A stretch of DNA of 64,000 nucleotides from Acidimicrobiales bacterium (GTDB lineage: Bacteria; Actinomycetota; Acidimicrobiia; Acidimicrobiales; Aldehydirespiratoraceae). A program made the translations under genes and the position numbers. Every line of letters starts with the position of its first letter. Within the stretch, counting starts at the first letter, position 1. Below, in pieces: positions 18,024 through 26,136 of this stretch. The stretch is from the NCBI GenBank assembly GCA_040219515.1, contig JAVJSI010000010.1:62001-126000 (forward strand), written 5' to 3'. The notes under the pieces were generated by a model. That model ran no database searches. It was not told the DNA's origin and saw nothing but the letters and a program-made list of their open reading frames with translations.

Positions 18024-18488
18024 ATGCTGCTCGCTGCCTACCAAGACACGCCCTACAACATCATGCTGTTCGTGCACATCCTCACGATGTTCGCCGCGTT
18101 CGCGCCGATGTTCGTCCATCCGTTCATCGATCGCGAGACCCAGGGCAATCCGTCGGTGCGTCAGGCGATCTTCGCCGGCATCGCCACGCGTTCGATGCGG
18201 ATCCACAGCACGATGTTGATCATCGGCGGTCTCCTCGGATTCGGTCTGGCGGGGATGTCGAAGGTGGGCGACGAGCTCCTCTACTCGGTGAGCGACGGCT
18301 GGCTCTGGCCCGCCGCGGTCCTCTGGTTCGCAATGGTCGGTGTGCTCCACGCCATGGTCATCCCGGGCGAGAAGGCCATCGCGTCAGGGGACGACACCGT
18401 CGGCAGGAAAGCAGAGATCGGCGGCATGCTGATCACACTCATGTTCCTCGTCACGCTCTACCTGATGGTCTTCAAGCCCGGGGCCTGA
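18024..18488 (+). CDS. Small integral membrane protein (DUF2269-like)
   Basis: A 154-residue protein with four predicted membrane segments, at about residues 12-32, 60-80, 95-118 and 130-150. The first contains a histidine-bearing NIMLFVHILTMFAAFAPMF stretch, and further His residues lie inside hydrophobic segments (RIHSTMLII, LHAMVIPG). This pattern resembles small four-helix DUF2269 membrane proteins, some of which may bind haem; that is only a suggestion. The much longer open frame upstream is antisense to ilvD; ATG 18024 with its TATCCT box is the real start. The function is unknown. Confidence 0.8.
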   Translation: MLLAAYQDTPYNIMLFVHILTMFAAFAPMFVHPFIDRETQGNPSVRQAIFAGIATRSMRIHSTMLIIGGLLGFGLAGMSKVGDELLYSVSDGWLWPAAVLWFAMVGVLHAMVIPGEKAIASGDDTVGRKAEIGGMLITLMFLVTLYLMVFKPGA

Positions 18489-18508
18489 ACCCGTTCCCTT
18501 CGGTACCG

Positions 18509-19156
18509 CTATTCCCGATTCATGACCGGACCGGGAAAGCCGGTCGCCGACTGGGCGTAGCAGAGGAGCTTGCGGTCGCCGTCGTCCCACGCGTCCTGGG
18601 CCGGGTAGAAGTGGCCCTCGAGCGTGTCGTCGGGGACGTTGTCGAGGTTGAGAAGGGTCGGGTCGATGGCATCGAAACACGCGTCGGTGGCCGGGGTGTC
18701 GCTGAGCGCGAACGGGTCGAGGCCGGGCCACGCGGCGCCGGCGGGCAGGGACGTGACCACCAGGATCTCCACCTCGTGGAGGCCGTCGCAGGACTGGTCC
18801 TTCACGTCGCGGATGTCGTCGGTGCCGGTGGGCGCCTCGAAGCAGTCGCCGGCTTGGAGGTCGTCGGCGTTGGTCTTGCCGCGACCGGCGAACCATCCGA
18901 TGAGCAGCAGCACCACGATCACGCCACCACCGATCAGCAGCTTCTTCGGAACGCGCTGGAGCAGCGACGGCGACTCGGTCGGCGCAGGCACCGAGACGGC
19001 GCCCTCGGCACCGAGCGCGACCCGCGGCGGTGCCGGAGGGGGCGTGGCGCCCGGGGCGGGCGGCACCGGCGGTGCGGGCGGGGGCGGGGGAGCAGCGGAC
19101 TCACCTGGCAGCGGATCGCGCTCGGCGTTCGTCCTAGGCTGGCCGGGTGCAGGCAC
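18509..19156 (-). CDS. Proline-rich membrane-anchored protein with septum-formation-like domain
   Basis: A 215-residue protein. Residues 1-45 are a Pro/Ala-rich cytoplasmic tail, residues 73-92 a single membrane helix (KKLLIGGGVIVVLLLIGWF), and residues 95-215 an extracellular domain. That domain opens LQAGDCFEAP and has four cysteines (DQSCDG, DACFD, LLCYA, and GDCF), matching the small septum-formation-related domain of many actinobacterial membrane proteins. The start is uncertain: GTG at 19156 overlaps the divergent MFS gene by 10 nt and lacks a good ribosome site, but no later ATG/GTG precedes the proline-rich stretch. Its role in division or envelope function is speculative. Confidence 0.72.
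   Translation of the reverse strand: MPAPGQPRTNAERDPLPGESAAPPPPPAPPVPPAPGATPPPAPPRVALGAEGAVSVPAPTESPSLLQRVPKKLLIGGGVIVVLLLIGWFAGRGKTNADDLQAGDCFEAPTGTDDIRDVKDQSCDGLHEVEILVVTSLPAGAAWPGLDPFALSDTPATDACFDAIDPTLLNLDNVPDDTLEGHFYPAQDAWDDGDRKLLCYAQSATGFPGPVMNRE
19135..19140 (+). promoter_or_regulatory. -10 box (TAGGCT) of leaderless MFS gene
   Basis: TAGGCT ends 6 nt before the GTG start at 19147. It lies inside the CCTAGG palindrome at the 5' end of the divergent gene at 18509-19156. Confidence 0.5.
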
Positions 19157-20259
19157 CTCTCCGGCTTCTCCGTGCCGCTCGGATGGGTGCCCCGCCGGGC
19201 CTGCTGCTGGCGGCCGCCGTCTCGACAGCGGTCTTCGTGGCCACGCCGATTTCGTTGTCGTCCATCGCGGAACGGTTCGATGTCGGTTCGGGCACCGCGG
19301 GCATCTTCTCGGCCGCCCAGCTCGGCATGTTCGTGCTGGCGTCGTGGTCGGCCGGCCGGTTCATGGTGGCGAGTGCACGGGGATTCCGCCTTGCGCTGGT
19401 CGTCCTGTCGGCAGCGAACCTGGCCAGCGTCGTGACCGACACGTTCCCCGTGTTCGTCGTGGTCCGCGGCTTCTCCGGGATGGCGCTGGGTGTGCTGACC
19501 TGGCTCGCCTGGTCGCAGGTCTTCGGCGACGAGGACCGACAGGGCGACATCGCCGTGGTCGGCCCGTTGGCCGGGATCGTCGCCTCACCCCTCTTCGGCC
19601 TGCTCCTGGAAGCGGGCGACGATCGCTGGGTCTTCGGCGTCCTCGCCGTCGCCGCGCTGGTGCCGTTGGCGTTCACCCCCGACTTCGCTGATGCTGCGGC
19701 TGCGCCGGAGAAGGCGGCCCGTTCGGTTGCCGTACCGCAGGCCACTGCGCTGATCGCCTCGTTGACGCTGCTGACCCTGGGAGGGTCGGCGGTGTTCATC
19801 TACAGCGGGGTGATCCTCATCGACGAGGTGGGTATGAGCCCCGGAGTGTTGTCGTTGATCTACGCGGCCAACGCATTGGCGAGCGTGCCGTCGTCGCGCT
19901 GGCGGGGGCGGCGGCCTCGGGCCGGGCTCTGGCTGGTGGTGACCGCCGCGTGTGCGCTCGCGCTGCCGATCATCACTCAGGCCTGGATGGCGTGGCTCGT
20001 GTTGACGGTCTGGGGCTTTGCGTTCTGGGCCGGGGTGCCCGGCATCTTCACCTTGCTGGCCGAGCGCTCGGCCCATCCTGCGGAACGGGCCGGCGACGCC
20101 CAGGCGGCGATGGCGGCGGGTCGTGCCGTCGGCCCGCTGTTGGGGGGCGCACTCGTGTCGGGATGGTCCTACCTGGGACTCGGCGTGGTCGGCGGCGTGC
20201 TGATGGCCGGTGGTGGCGCGGTGAGCCTGGCGGTCGAGCGACGCCAGACCAACCGGTAG
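19147..20259 (+). CDS. Major facilitator superfamily transporter
   Basis: A 370-residue polytopic protein with about eleven to twelve hydrophobic segments, starting at residues 17-35. The first half (SLSSIAERFDVGSGTAGIFSAAQLG) and the loop between segments 2 and 3 (SWSAGRF) match the compact DHA-type MFS architecture of drug or metabolite exporters. It is slightly shorter than the typical 400 residues because the loops are short. No substrate-specific motif is apparent. The GTG start at 19147 has a TAGGCT box 6 nt upstream and the frame runs cleanly to within 10 nt of the LigD-like gene. It is transcribed alone. Confidence 0.85.
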   Translation: MQAPLRLLRAARMGAPPGLLLAAAVSTAVFVATPISLSSIAERFDVGSGTAGIFSAAQLGMFVLASWSAGRFMVASARGFRLALVVLSAANLASVVTDTFPVFVVVRGFSGMALGVLTWLAWSQVFGDEDRQGDIAVVGPLAGIVASPLFGLLLEAGDDRWVFGVLAVAALVPLAFTPDFADAAAAPEKAARSVAVPQATALIASLTLLTLGGSAVFIYSGVILIDEVGMSPGVLSLIYAANALASVPSSRWRGRRPRAGLWLVVTAACALALPIITQAWMAWLVLTVWGFAFWAGVPGIFTLLAERSAHPAERAGDAQAAMAAGRAVGPLLGGALVSGWSYLGLGVVGGVLMAGGGAVSLAVERRQTNR

Positions 20260-20262
20260 CGT
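20257..20262 (+). promoter_or_regulatory. -10 box (TAGCGT) of leaderless polymerase gene
   Basis: TAGCGT begins at the stop codon of the MFS gene (TAG at 20257) and ends 6 nt before ATG 20269. The downstream gene therefore probably has its own promoter despite the 9-nt spacing. Confidence 0.45.
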
Positions 20263-20268
20263 CTCGCC

Positions 20269-21297
20269 ATGGCCACCGATCCCGTGCTGTTCGATGTGGA
20301 CGGCGTCGAATCGCGGGTCACCAGCCCCGACAAGGTGTTCTTCTCGAAGCGGGGCGAGACCAAGCTCGATCTCGTCGAGTACTACCTCGCCGTGGCGGAG
20401 CCGTTCATGCGGGCGGTCGGCGGGCGGCCACTGCTGCTCGAGCGCTACCCCGACGGGGCGAGCGGGAAGAGCTTCTTCCAGAAGCGGGTGCCCAAGGGCG
20501 CACCGGACTGGCTGCGGACCACGTTGGTCAGCACCCCCAACGGCACCACGTCGAACGCGCTGATCGCTCACGACATGGCCCACATCGTGTGGGCCGTGAA
20601 CATGGGGTGTCTCGGCTTCCACGTGTGGCCGTATCGCGCCGACGACGCGGTCCATGCCGACGAACTCCGCATCGACCTCGACCCCCAACCCGGCACTGAC
20701 TTCGACGATGTGCGGGCCGCCGCCCTCGAGGTGAAAGCTGCCCTCGACGAGCTGGGCATCCTCGCATGGCCGAAGACCAGCGGCTCGAAGGGCATCCACA
20801 TCTACGTGCGGCTCGAGCCGAGGTGGGACAGCTACCAGGTGCGCTATGCCGCGGTCGCCCTGGCCCGTGATTTGCAGCGCCGCCGTCCCGACCTGCTCAC
20901 CTGCCAATGGTGGAAGGAGGAGCGCGGGGAACGCGTCTTCGTCGACTTCAACCAGAACGCCCCGCACAAGACCGTGTTCGGCGCGTGGTCGGCTCGGCCG
21001 CGTGTCGGCGCCCAGGTGTCGACCCCGATCACCTGGGACGAGGTGAGCGACGTCCGGCCCGAGGAGTTGACGATCGCCACGGTGCCCGCTCGGGTGGCCG
21101 AGCGTGGCGATGCGTGGGCCGGGATCGACGACGACCTCCAGTCGATCGACGCGCTGCTGGAATGGCACGAGCGCGACTGGGCGAACGGGCTGATGGACGC
21201 GCCCTGGCCGCCCGTCTACCCGAAGCAGCCCAACGAGCCGCCCCGGGTGAGTCCGAGCCGGGCCAAGAAGGACCCCGACGCCGACCAGGAGGGCTGA
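20269..21297 (+). CDS. LigD-type polymerase (archaeo-eukaryotic primase-like) for non-homologous end joining
   Basis: A 342-residue stand-alone polymerase domain of the LigD/PrimPol kind. It should add ribo- or deoxynucleotides at double-strand break ends during Ku-dependent repair. The catalytic Asp pair lies in LRIDLDPQPG (about residues 134-143). The nucleotide-binding SGSKGIHIYV and the third acidic motif in RVFVDFNQNAPHKTVFG are present. No ligase or nuclease domain is fused and no ku gene is in the window. Separately encoded Pol domains are normal in many actinomycetes. It starts at ATG 20269 behind a TAGCGT box. Confidence 0.93.
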   Translation: MATDPVLFDVDGVESRVTSPDKVFFSKRGETKLDLVEYYLAVAEPFMRAVGGRPLLLERYPDGASGKSFFQKRVPKGAPDWLRTTLVSTPNGTTSNALIAHDMAHIVWAVNMGCLGFHVWPYRADDAVHADELRIDLDPQPGTDFDDVRAAALEVKAALDELGILAWPKTSGSKGIHIYVRLEPRWDSYQVRYAAVALARDLQRRRPDLLTCQWWKEERGERVFVDFNQNAPHKTVFGAWSARPRVGAQVSTPITWDEVSDVRPEELTIATVPARVAERGDAWAGIDDDLQSIDALLEWHERDWANGLMDAPWPPVYPKQPNEPPRVSPSRAKKDPDADQEG

Positions 21298-21341
21298 CCG
21301 CTCACATCGCTCCATGGCAGGCCGATGGAGTCGATGACGAC

Positions 21342-21347
21342 TAGGTT
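21342..21347 (+). promoter_or_regulatory. -10 box (TAGGTT) of small membrane protein gene
   Basis: TAGGTT ends 9 nt before the GTG start at 21357. A TCCAT/ATGGA inverted repeat at 21311-21332 lies just upstream and may end transcription of the polymerase gene. Confidence 0.45.
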
Positions 21348-21356
21348 GGAGGCACT

Positions 21357-21776
21357 GTGGAGTTTCCCGGGATGCTCGGAATCGCGTTGTACCGGCTGCG
21401 CATGTTGATGCGGCTGCTCCCCATCGCGTCCCTCGGGCCCCTGCTCGGGATCATGGCGGCCGACATGGCGGTCGACATCATGCGGGGGAGCTATGGGTCG
21501 GTCATCATCGAGCTGGCGATCGCGCCGCCGATGGCGATGACGGTTGTCTTCACCGCGCAGCGTGATCACGCCGGACTGAGTGGTCCCCTGCTCTTCATCC
21601 TCGGCATCGTCAGTGGCTTCGGTGCCATGGTCCTGCTCACCCGGGGCTTCGCCATCGGATCGGGCGGCGTCGTGATCATGGGATTGCGACACCTGGCAGT
21701 GTGCGCCTATGCCTGGGCGGCGATCGCCACAGAACCGGCGCCGCGGAATCCCCGTCCGGCATTCGCTCACATCTGA
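21357..21776 (+). CDS. Small hypothetical membrane protein
   Basis: A 139-residue protein with three or four hydrophobic segments (about residues 22-42, 50-65, 75-95 and 104-124) and a short polar tail. I do not recognise its family. It has no charged motif that would suggest a transporter or enzyme. It ends one base before the stop of the convergent response-regulator gene. The GTG start fits the TAGGTT box at 21342-21347. Codon use looks like that of the neighbours, so it is probably a real gene, but its function is unknown. Confidence 0.65.
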   Translation: MEFPGMLGIALYRLRMLMRLLPIASLGPLLGIMAADMAVDIMRGSYGSVIIELAIAPPMAMTVVFTAQRDHAGLSGPLLFILGIVSGFGAMVLLTRGFAIGSGGVVIMGLRHLAVCAYAWAAIATEPAPRNPRPAFAHI

Positions 21777-22499
21777 CTATCGCTGCGGGCGGGGTCGAAC
21801 CCCTGCGTTGGCGGCGACCGCCACTGCCTCGATCTGGCTGTGGACTCCGAGCTTTCTGAGCACCGCACGGACGTGTGACCGGACAGTGGAGACCGCGACG
21901 GTGCGCACCTCGGCCATCTCCTGGACCGACTGTCCCGCCACGAGACCCTCCAGCGTCGATCGTTCGCTGGAGGTGAGGGACGACAAGGCGTCGACCTCGC
22001 TGTCCTCCGCTCGCCGGTGGGAGTCGAGAAGGGCGCGAAGCTCCTCGCGCTGGCGAGCGCCCATGGGGTCGCGTCCGTGCAGGAGGTCCTCGATCTGATG
22101 GGTGACGTGGTCGAACGAATCGATCTTCGTGATCACCGCGCAGGCGCCGGCATCGAGGAACTCGGCATGACGAAGTCGCTCGACGACACCGGTGATGATC
22201 GCAACGTCGATCTCGGGAGCTTCGACACGCATGCGAAGAAGGATCTGCATGCCCGCGTCTTCGTCGTCGCCGAAAACGGCGTCGAGAAGGAGCAGGTCGG
22301 GCTGGGTCTCGATCGCTCGCTCGGCCAGCCGTCGATCGGTCGCATCGATGGTCAGGGCCTCGTGACCGCGTTCGACCAGGTGACCCACCAACATTTGTGC
22401 CAGGAGCCGATGATCGTCGAGCACCATCACCTTCGCTCGGGGCGCCACGGATCGGCGGATCACGTCACGGCCGGCGGCATACGGCGAGGGCTCAGCCAT
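21777..22499 (-). CDS. LuxR/NarL-family response regulator
   Basis: A 240-residue regulator. The receiver domain (residues about 22-140) has the acidic pair D28-D29, phosphoacceptor D73 (DLLLLDAVFGDD) and a conserved Lys in AVITKIDS. A C-terminal LuxR-type helix-turn-helix follows (LTSSERSTLEGLVAGQSVQEMAEV...TVRSHVRAVLRKLGV). The ATG at 22499 lies inside the end of the histidine-kinase gene (8-nt overlap), so the pair is co-translated. The system is divergent from the Tad pilus operon and may control it, which is inference from position. A longer frame to 22631 is not used because it would run deep into the kinase gene. Confidence 0.92.
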   Translation of the reverse strand: MAEPSPYAAGRDVIRRSVAPRAKVMVLDDHRLLAQMLVGHLVERGHEALTIDATDRRLAERAIETQPDLLLLDAVFGDDEDAGMQILLRMRVEAPEIDVAIITGVVERLRHAEFLDAGACAVITKIDSFDHVTHQIEDLLHGRDPMGARQREELRALLDSHRRAEDSEVDALSSLTSSERSTLEGLVAGQSVQEMAEVRTVAVSTVRSHVRAVLRKLGVHSQIEAVAVAANAGVRPRPQR

Positions 22500-23985
22500 G
22501 CGATCGCAGCGGGATCGCCAGCGGTGTCGCGAGATGTTCCTCGTCGACAGTGGGTGGTACTTCGGGCGGATGAGTGCGCAGCGTGAGTTCAAAGGCAGCG
22601 CGCCGCACCGTGGACGCGCGAAGGCTGCCACCGATTCGTTCCGCGGCGCTGCGGGCCGCCGACAGCCCGAGACCGGAGTGGTTTCGGGGATCGGTGGTCA
22701 CGCCGCGGTCGAAGATCGACTCGTGGAGGGCCAGAGGAACACCTGGCCCTTCGTCAGCCACCACGATCATTCCCCGGTCGCCGACCCGGCACATTTCGAC
22801 CGTGATCGAACCCTCGCCGTGGGCAATCGCGTTGTCGATCAGTGTCCGGACGATCTCGACCACCTCATCGGGCGAACCCCAGACCTCGACGCCACTCGGG
22901 TCGACGACGCTCACTGCCGGACCCAGGCTCCGGATGCAGGTGATCATCGGCTCGAGTGTGGTATGGAGATCGAAGATCCGGTGCTCGGCGAGTTCGTCGG
23001 TGAGGGTGCGCTGGAGTCGCGATGCCTCGGTGGCGACGGCCGCGGCGAGGTCGCCCGAGGGATTCTGCTGGAGGCGCCGCGCCGCCGCCTCGATGGCCAG
23101 CAGGGCGCCCCGCTGGTCGTGTGCGAGTTGGGCGTGCCGCGAGGACTGGGTGTGGAGGCGAGTCAGCGCGAGGGCCTCGGATAGGCGGATGGTCTCGACC
23201 CGCGCCTCACGATAGGCGAGTGCCTCGAACACGGAGACGGTGGATGCTGCAAGTGCACAGATCGCAGCGACGATCGACACACAAGCAGCGCCCACGGTCA
23301 ATTGGACGTCGCCGCTGGACAACAGGAGCAGGCCCCCGAAACCGAACGAGAGTGCGCACATTCCCATTGCGGCCACCTCGCCCTCGGTGTTGCGCTGCCC
23401 CCGGATGAAGTCGAAGCCCCCGATGGCGACGACCGCGGTCGCCAGCGCGAGGGTCGCGGCATCGGCCTGCCAGACGTTGTCGGCGCGACCGTCGAGCTCG
23501 AGAATGACGGAGAAGATCGCGAGCCCGGCCGCAGCGTCACGAACGACCCGTGCCGGCAGCGACAGATGATAGAGGTTCAGCCCTCGGAGGAGAACGACGG
23601 CGGCGACGGCGGTGGTGCGGACAAGCGTGGCAGCCCAGGGGAGCGACGCGAACGAGCTGTCGAGAATGGGGTGACCGATCATCAGCACGACGATCGCGGC
23701 ACCGAACCAAGCCGGCCGAGCGCTTCGGCGGATTGCCGCGGCGATGGCGAGTACGAGCGCGGCCCCGAGCACGGCGGCGACGATCGCCACGAGCATCTCT
23801 CCGTGAAGGTCGCCGATGTGGGCCTTCGGATCGGGGTAGCCGAATGCGACAGGGAGGAGGACGGCGAGCACGGTCGCGCCGAGGCCATAGGTCCACCGCT
23901 GTTCCTGTTCGCGCCGCCAACGCGACCGGTGGAGATGCCTGCCGGCACCCTCCACGGGGTCAATCGCCACTTCGTCCTCCCGCAT
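22492..23985 (-). CDS. Membrane sensor histidine kinase
   Basis: A 497-residue kinase partner of the adjacent regulator. Residues 35-255 carry about eight hydrophobic segments forming a membrane sensor without a large outside loop. A helical linker leads to the phosphoacceptor H289 (AQLAHDQRGALLAIEAA), then the ATPase domain with N-box NAIAHGEG, G1 DEGPGV and G2 GLGLSAA. The frame opens further at a GTG at 24033. ATG 23985 has an AATAAT box 6 nt before it and looks more natural, but the choice is uncertain. The membrane-embedded sensor suggests it detects an envelope or lipid-soluble signal. Confidence 0.88.
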   Translation of the reverse strand: MREDEVAIDPVEGAGRHLHRSRWRREQEQRWTYGLGATVLAVLLPVAFGYPDPKAHIGDLHGEMLVAIVAAVLGAALVLAIAAAIRRSARPAWFGAAIVVLMIGHPILDSSFASLPWAATLVRTTAVAAVVLLRGLNLYHLSLPARVVRDAAAGLAIFSVILELDGRADNVWQADAATLALATAVVAIGGFDFIRGQRNTEGEVAAMGMCALSFGFGGLLLLSSGDVQLTVGAACVSIVAAICALAASTVSVFEALAYREARVETIRLSEALALTRLHTQSSRHAQLAHDQRGALLAIEAAARRLQQNPSGDLAAAVATEASRLQRTLTDELAEHRIFDLHTTLEPMITCIRSLGPAVSVVDPSGVEVWGSPDEVVEIVRTLIDNAIAHGEGSITVEMCRVGDRGMIVVADEGPGVPLALHESIFDRGVTTDPRNHSGLGLSAARSAAERIGGSLRASTVRRAAFELTLRTHPPEVPPTVDEEHLATPLAIPLRSHG

Positions 23986-24164
23986 GTCCTGATTATTCGC
24001 CCGGACTTCACGAAGTGTGGTCGAAATACTCACTCGCCGTCAACAAAACTTTCCCCTGTATTGACCACCTCAGCGCGCAGGTTCCCCAATATTGAGGATG
24101 TTCCGTCGCCGAAAGACTGGTCCTGTGAGGCCACCTGATCCACGACGTGAACGGGAGGTCCACA

Positions 24165-24365
24165 ATGATCGGGAATACGAAGATGACCATGGCACTGCGA
24201 GAGTTCGCTCGTATCGCAGCCGGCCGAATGAATGACGACCGCGGGGCCACCGCAGTCGAGTACGGAATGATCGTGGCGTTGATCGCTGCCTTCATCGTGG
24301 CCGTGGTCACGACCGTCGGCGTCGATGTGCAGGCGGCGTTCCAAACAGTGGCTGACGCGATCTAG
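24165..24365 (+). CDS. flp: Flp-type major pilin
   Basis: A 66-residue type IVb prepilin, first gene of the Tad operon. After a 30-residue leader comes the processing motif RG-ATAVEYG, where a prepilin peptidase should cut after Gly, with the conserved Glu at mature position 5. A single hydrophobic segment (GMIVALIAAFIVAVVTTVGV) follows, then a short tail, the usual Flp layout. ATG 24165 was chosen over an in-frame ATG at 24147 because a GGAGG ribosome site sits 6 nt before it. No prepilin peptidase gene is in the window. Confidence 0.92.
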   Translation: MIGNTKMTMALREFARIAAGRMNDDRGATAVEYGMIVALIAAFIVAVVTTVGVDVQAAFQTVADAI

Positions 24366-24382
24366 AGGATTGCGTCGGCTAG

Positions 24383-24435
24383 GCCGGCGAGACATCGCCG
24401 GCAAGGCACGTGGCCCGGTCCTCTGGGCCGGGCCA
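24383..24435 (+). terminator. Tandem hairpins between the two pilin genes
   Basis: Two perfect stem-loops follow the first pilin. Stem 1 is GCCGGCGA / TCGCCGGC (24383-24390 with 24395-24402, loop GACA). Stem 2 is TGGCCCGG / CCGGGCCA (24411-24418 with 24428-24435, 9-nt loop). Neither has a long T-run. They could partly terminate transcription or stabilise the pilin mRNA so that the major pilin is made in excess over the downstream genes. Confidence 0.6.
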
Positions 24436-24499
24436 CCGCCCGTTTCCGTGAACCATCTCGAACCGAGATGGAGAAGGTTCCCGATGCAGGAGATCTCGA

Positions 24500-24664
24500 A
24501 TGACGACGAACTTCCGATCACAGAGCAGCGAAACGACGACCGAGCGCGGCGCGACCGCCGTTGAGTACTCGATCCTGGTCGTGCTGATCGCGGCGCTCAT
24601 CGTGCTGACGGTGGAAGCCGTCGGCGTCGACGTGGCCGGACTCTGGGCGAGCGTGAACTGGTGA
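24500..24664 (+). CDS. Second Flp/TadE-like small pilin
   Basis: A 54-residue prepilin-like protein, short enough to be missed by length cut-offs. It has the same processing site as the first pilin (ERG-ATAVEYS, Glu at mature position 5) and one hydrophobic segment (ILVVLIAALIVLTVEAVGV). It ends at TGA 24662-24664, overlapping the TadE start. An AGGAG ribosome site lies 8 nt before ATG 24500. The sequence differs from the major pilin after the core, so it is probably a minor pilin rather than a recent duplicate. Codon use matches the neighbours. Confidence 0.88.
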   Translation: MTTNFRSQSSETTTERGATAVEYSILVVLIAALIVLTVEAVGVDVAGLWASVNW

Positions 24665-25047
24665 GCGCCATCACCTCATCCACGCACGAACGCTCGCGAG
24701 GAGCGGCGCTCGTCGAGTTCGCGCTCGTCATGCCGATCCTGATCTTGTTGCTCTTCGGCATCATCGAGTTCGGTCGTGGCTACCACGTGAAGACCACGCT
24801 GGCCCACGCCGCCCGAGAGGCTGTCCGCATCGCGGCTCTCGATTCCGGCGATCCGGCACAGACCGCTCGCGACGCGGCCCCGAATCTCGACCCCGGGAGC
24901 ATCACGGTCACCGTCATCCCGAACCCGTGCGTGCCCGGTGATCCGGTCTCCGTCACGCTCGACTACGACCACGACTACGACATCCCGCTGTTCGGCACCG
25001 GCACGTGGTCGTTCTCCGAGGACGGAGTCATGCGATGCGGAGGCTGA
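24661..25047 (+). CDS. tadE: TadE-like pseudopilin
   Basis: A 128-residue minor pilin of the TadE family. The N-terminus has the pseudopilin processing region RGAALVEFALVMPILILLLFGIIEFGRGYHVK, with conserved Glu at +5 after the cleavage Gly, followed by an extracytoplasmic domain. TadE pseudopilins are cut by the Tad prepilin peptidase and are needed for pilus assembly or initiation. The GTG start at 24661 overlaps the previous stop (GTGA), and its own stop overlaps the next gene by 13 nt, so it is tightly coupled. Two cysteines (in NPCVPG and MRCGG) may form a disulfide. Confidence 0.9.
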   Translation: MSAITSSTHERSRGAALVEFALVMPILILLLFGIIEFGRGYHVKTTLAHAAREAVRIAALDSGDPAQTARDAAPNLDPGSITVTVIPNPCVPGDPVSVTLDYDHDYDIPLFGTGTWSFSEDGVMRCGG

Positions 25048-26072
25048 ACCCGCGTTTGAGCGACGATCGTGGAGCCGTTGCGATCGTGATGGCGCTGTGT
25101 CTGGTGATCATCACCGTGATCGCGGCGTTGGTGATCGACGGCAGCAGGTTGTACCAGGAGCGCGCCGAACTACAGAACGGTGCCGACGCCGCGGCGTTGG
25201 CGATCGCCCGCGACTGTGTGGAGGGCGCCTGCGGTGCCGTGTATACGACTGCCGAGGCGTATGCCGATCCCAATGCCAACGACGGCGCCAGCCGGGTGCC
25301 CGGCGGGGGGATCACGTTTCCCGGCACGAACACTGTCCGCGTGTTGGTTTCGACCGACGACGCCGGCGCCAACATCGACGGTGATACGACCACCGTCGAC
25401 TACACGTTCGCCCGGGTGGTGGGACTCGACGGCAAGGAGGTCAGCGCCGTCGCCGTGGCCAGTTGGGGCTCGGTCGGCAGCGGCTCGAGCATCCCGCTCA
25501 CCGCCTCCCTGTGCGAGTTCAACACCGCCACCGCCAACGGGAGCAACTTTGCGTCCGGCCCGCCCTTCAGCGGTGCGCCTGTCGTCATCTCCTTCCACAG
25601 TGGCGGACCGCAGGACCCCACGTCGCCCTGCCCTGCCGGCCCCGCCGGCAAGGACATTCCCGGCGGATTCGGCTGGCTCGACATCGACAGCCCTTGCCAA
25701 GCCGTCATCGATGAGAACAACTTCGTCGGTGCCAATCCGGGCAACGGGAATCCTGGCAACGGTTCGATCGACTGCACACAGGCGGACTTCCTCGGCCCGG
25801 GGCTCTCCGGTCAGACCGTCCTGCTACCCATCTACAACGACGTCACCGGCACCGGCCAGCCGGCTTCTTACCGAATCGAAGGATTTGCCGCATTCCACAT
25901 CACCGGCATCAGATTCCCCGGCGGTCCGTCCTGGCGTATCAACATGTCCACCGCCGAATGCAAGAACAACCAGTCCTGCATCAAGGGCTACTTCACCGAG
26001 TTCATCTTTCCCGGAGAGCTCGGCCCCGGCGAAAGCGATTTCGGCGCCAAGACGATCTGGTTGGTGAGCTGA
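25035..26072 (+). CDS. TadG-like pilus assembly protein
   Basis: A 345-residue protein with an N-terminal membrane helix typical of Tad-locus TadG proteins (DDRGAVAIVMALCLVIITVIAALVIDGSRLYQERAELQNGADAAALAIA, residues about 9-57). The helix ends in the conserved N-G-A-D-A-A-A pattern. The rest is exported, Gly/Pro/Asn-rich, has several cysteine pairs and no von Willebrand A domain; in this operon that domain is instead fused to TadB. The likely role is an envelope component of the pilus machine. I chose ATG 25035 over 25005 because it gives the usual short basic N-terminus and has a GGAG site 8 nt upstream. Confidence 0.85.
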   Translation: MRRLNPRLSDDRGAVAIVMALCLVIITVIAALVIDGSRLYQERAELQNGADAAALAIARDCVEGACGAVYTTAEAYADPNANDGASRVPGGGITFPGTNTVRVLVSTDDAGANIDGDTTTVDYTFARVVGLDGKEVSAVAVASWGSVGSGSSIPLTASLCEFNTATANGSNFASGPPFSGAPVVISFHSGGPQDPTSPCPAGPAGKDIPGGFGWLDIDSPCQAVIDENNFVGANPGNGNPGNGSIDCTQADFLGPGLSGQTVLLPIYNDVTGTGQPASYRIEGFAAFHITGIRFPGGPSWRINMSTAECKNNQSCIKGYFTEFIFPGELGPGESDFGAKTIWLVS

Positions 26073-26136
26073 CCATGACCCGATTTCCGCCGTCGCCCGA
26101 GCCCATCTTCCAACTTCGAGATTGCAAGGAGTCAGC

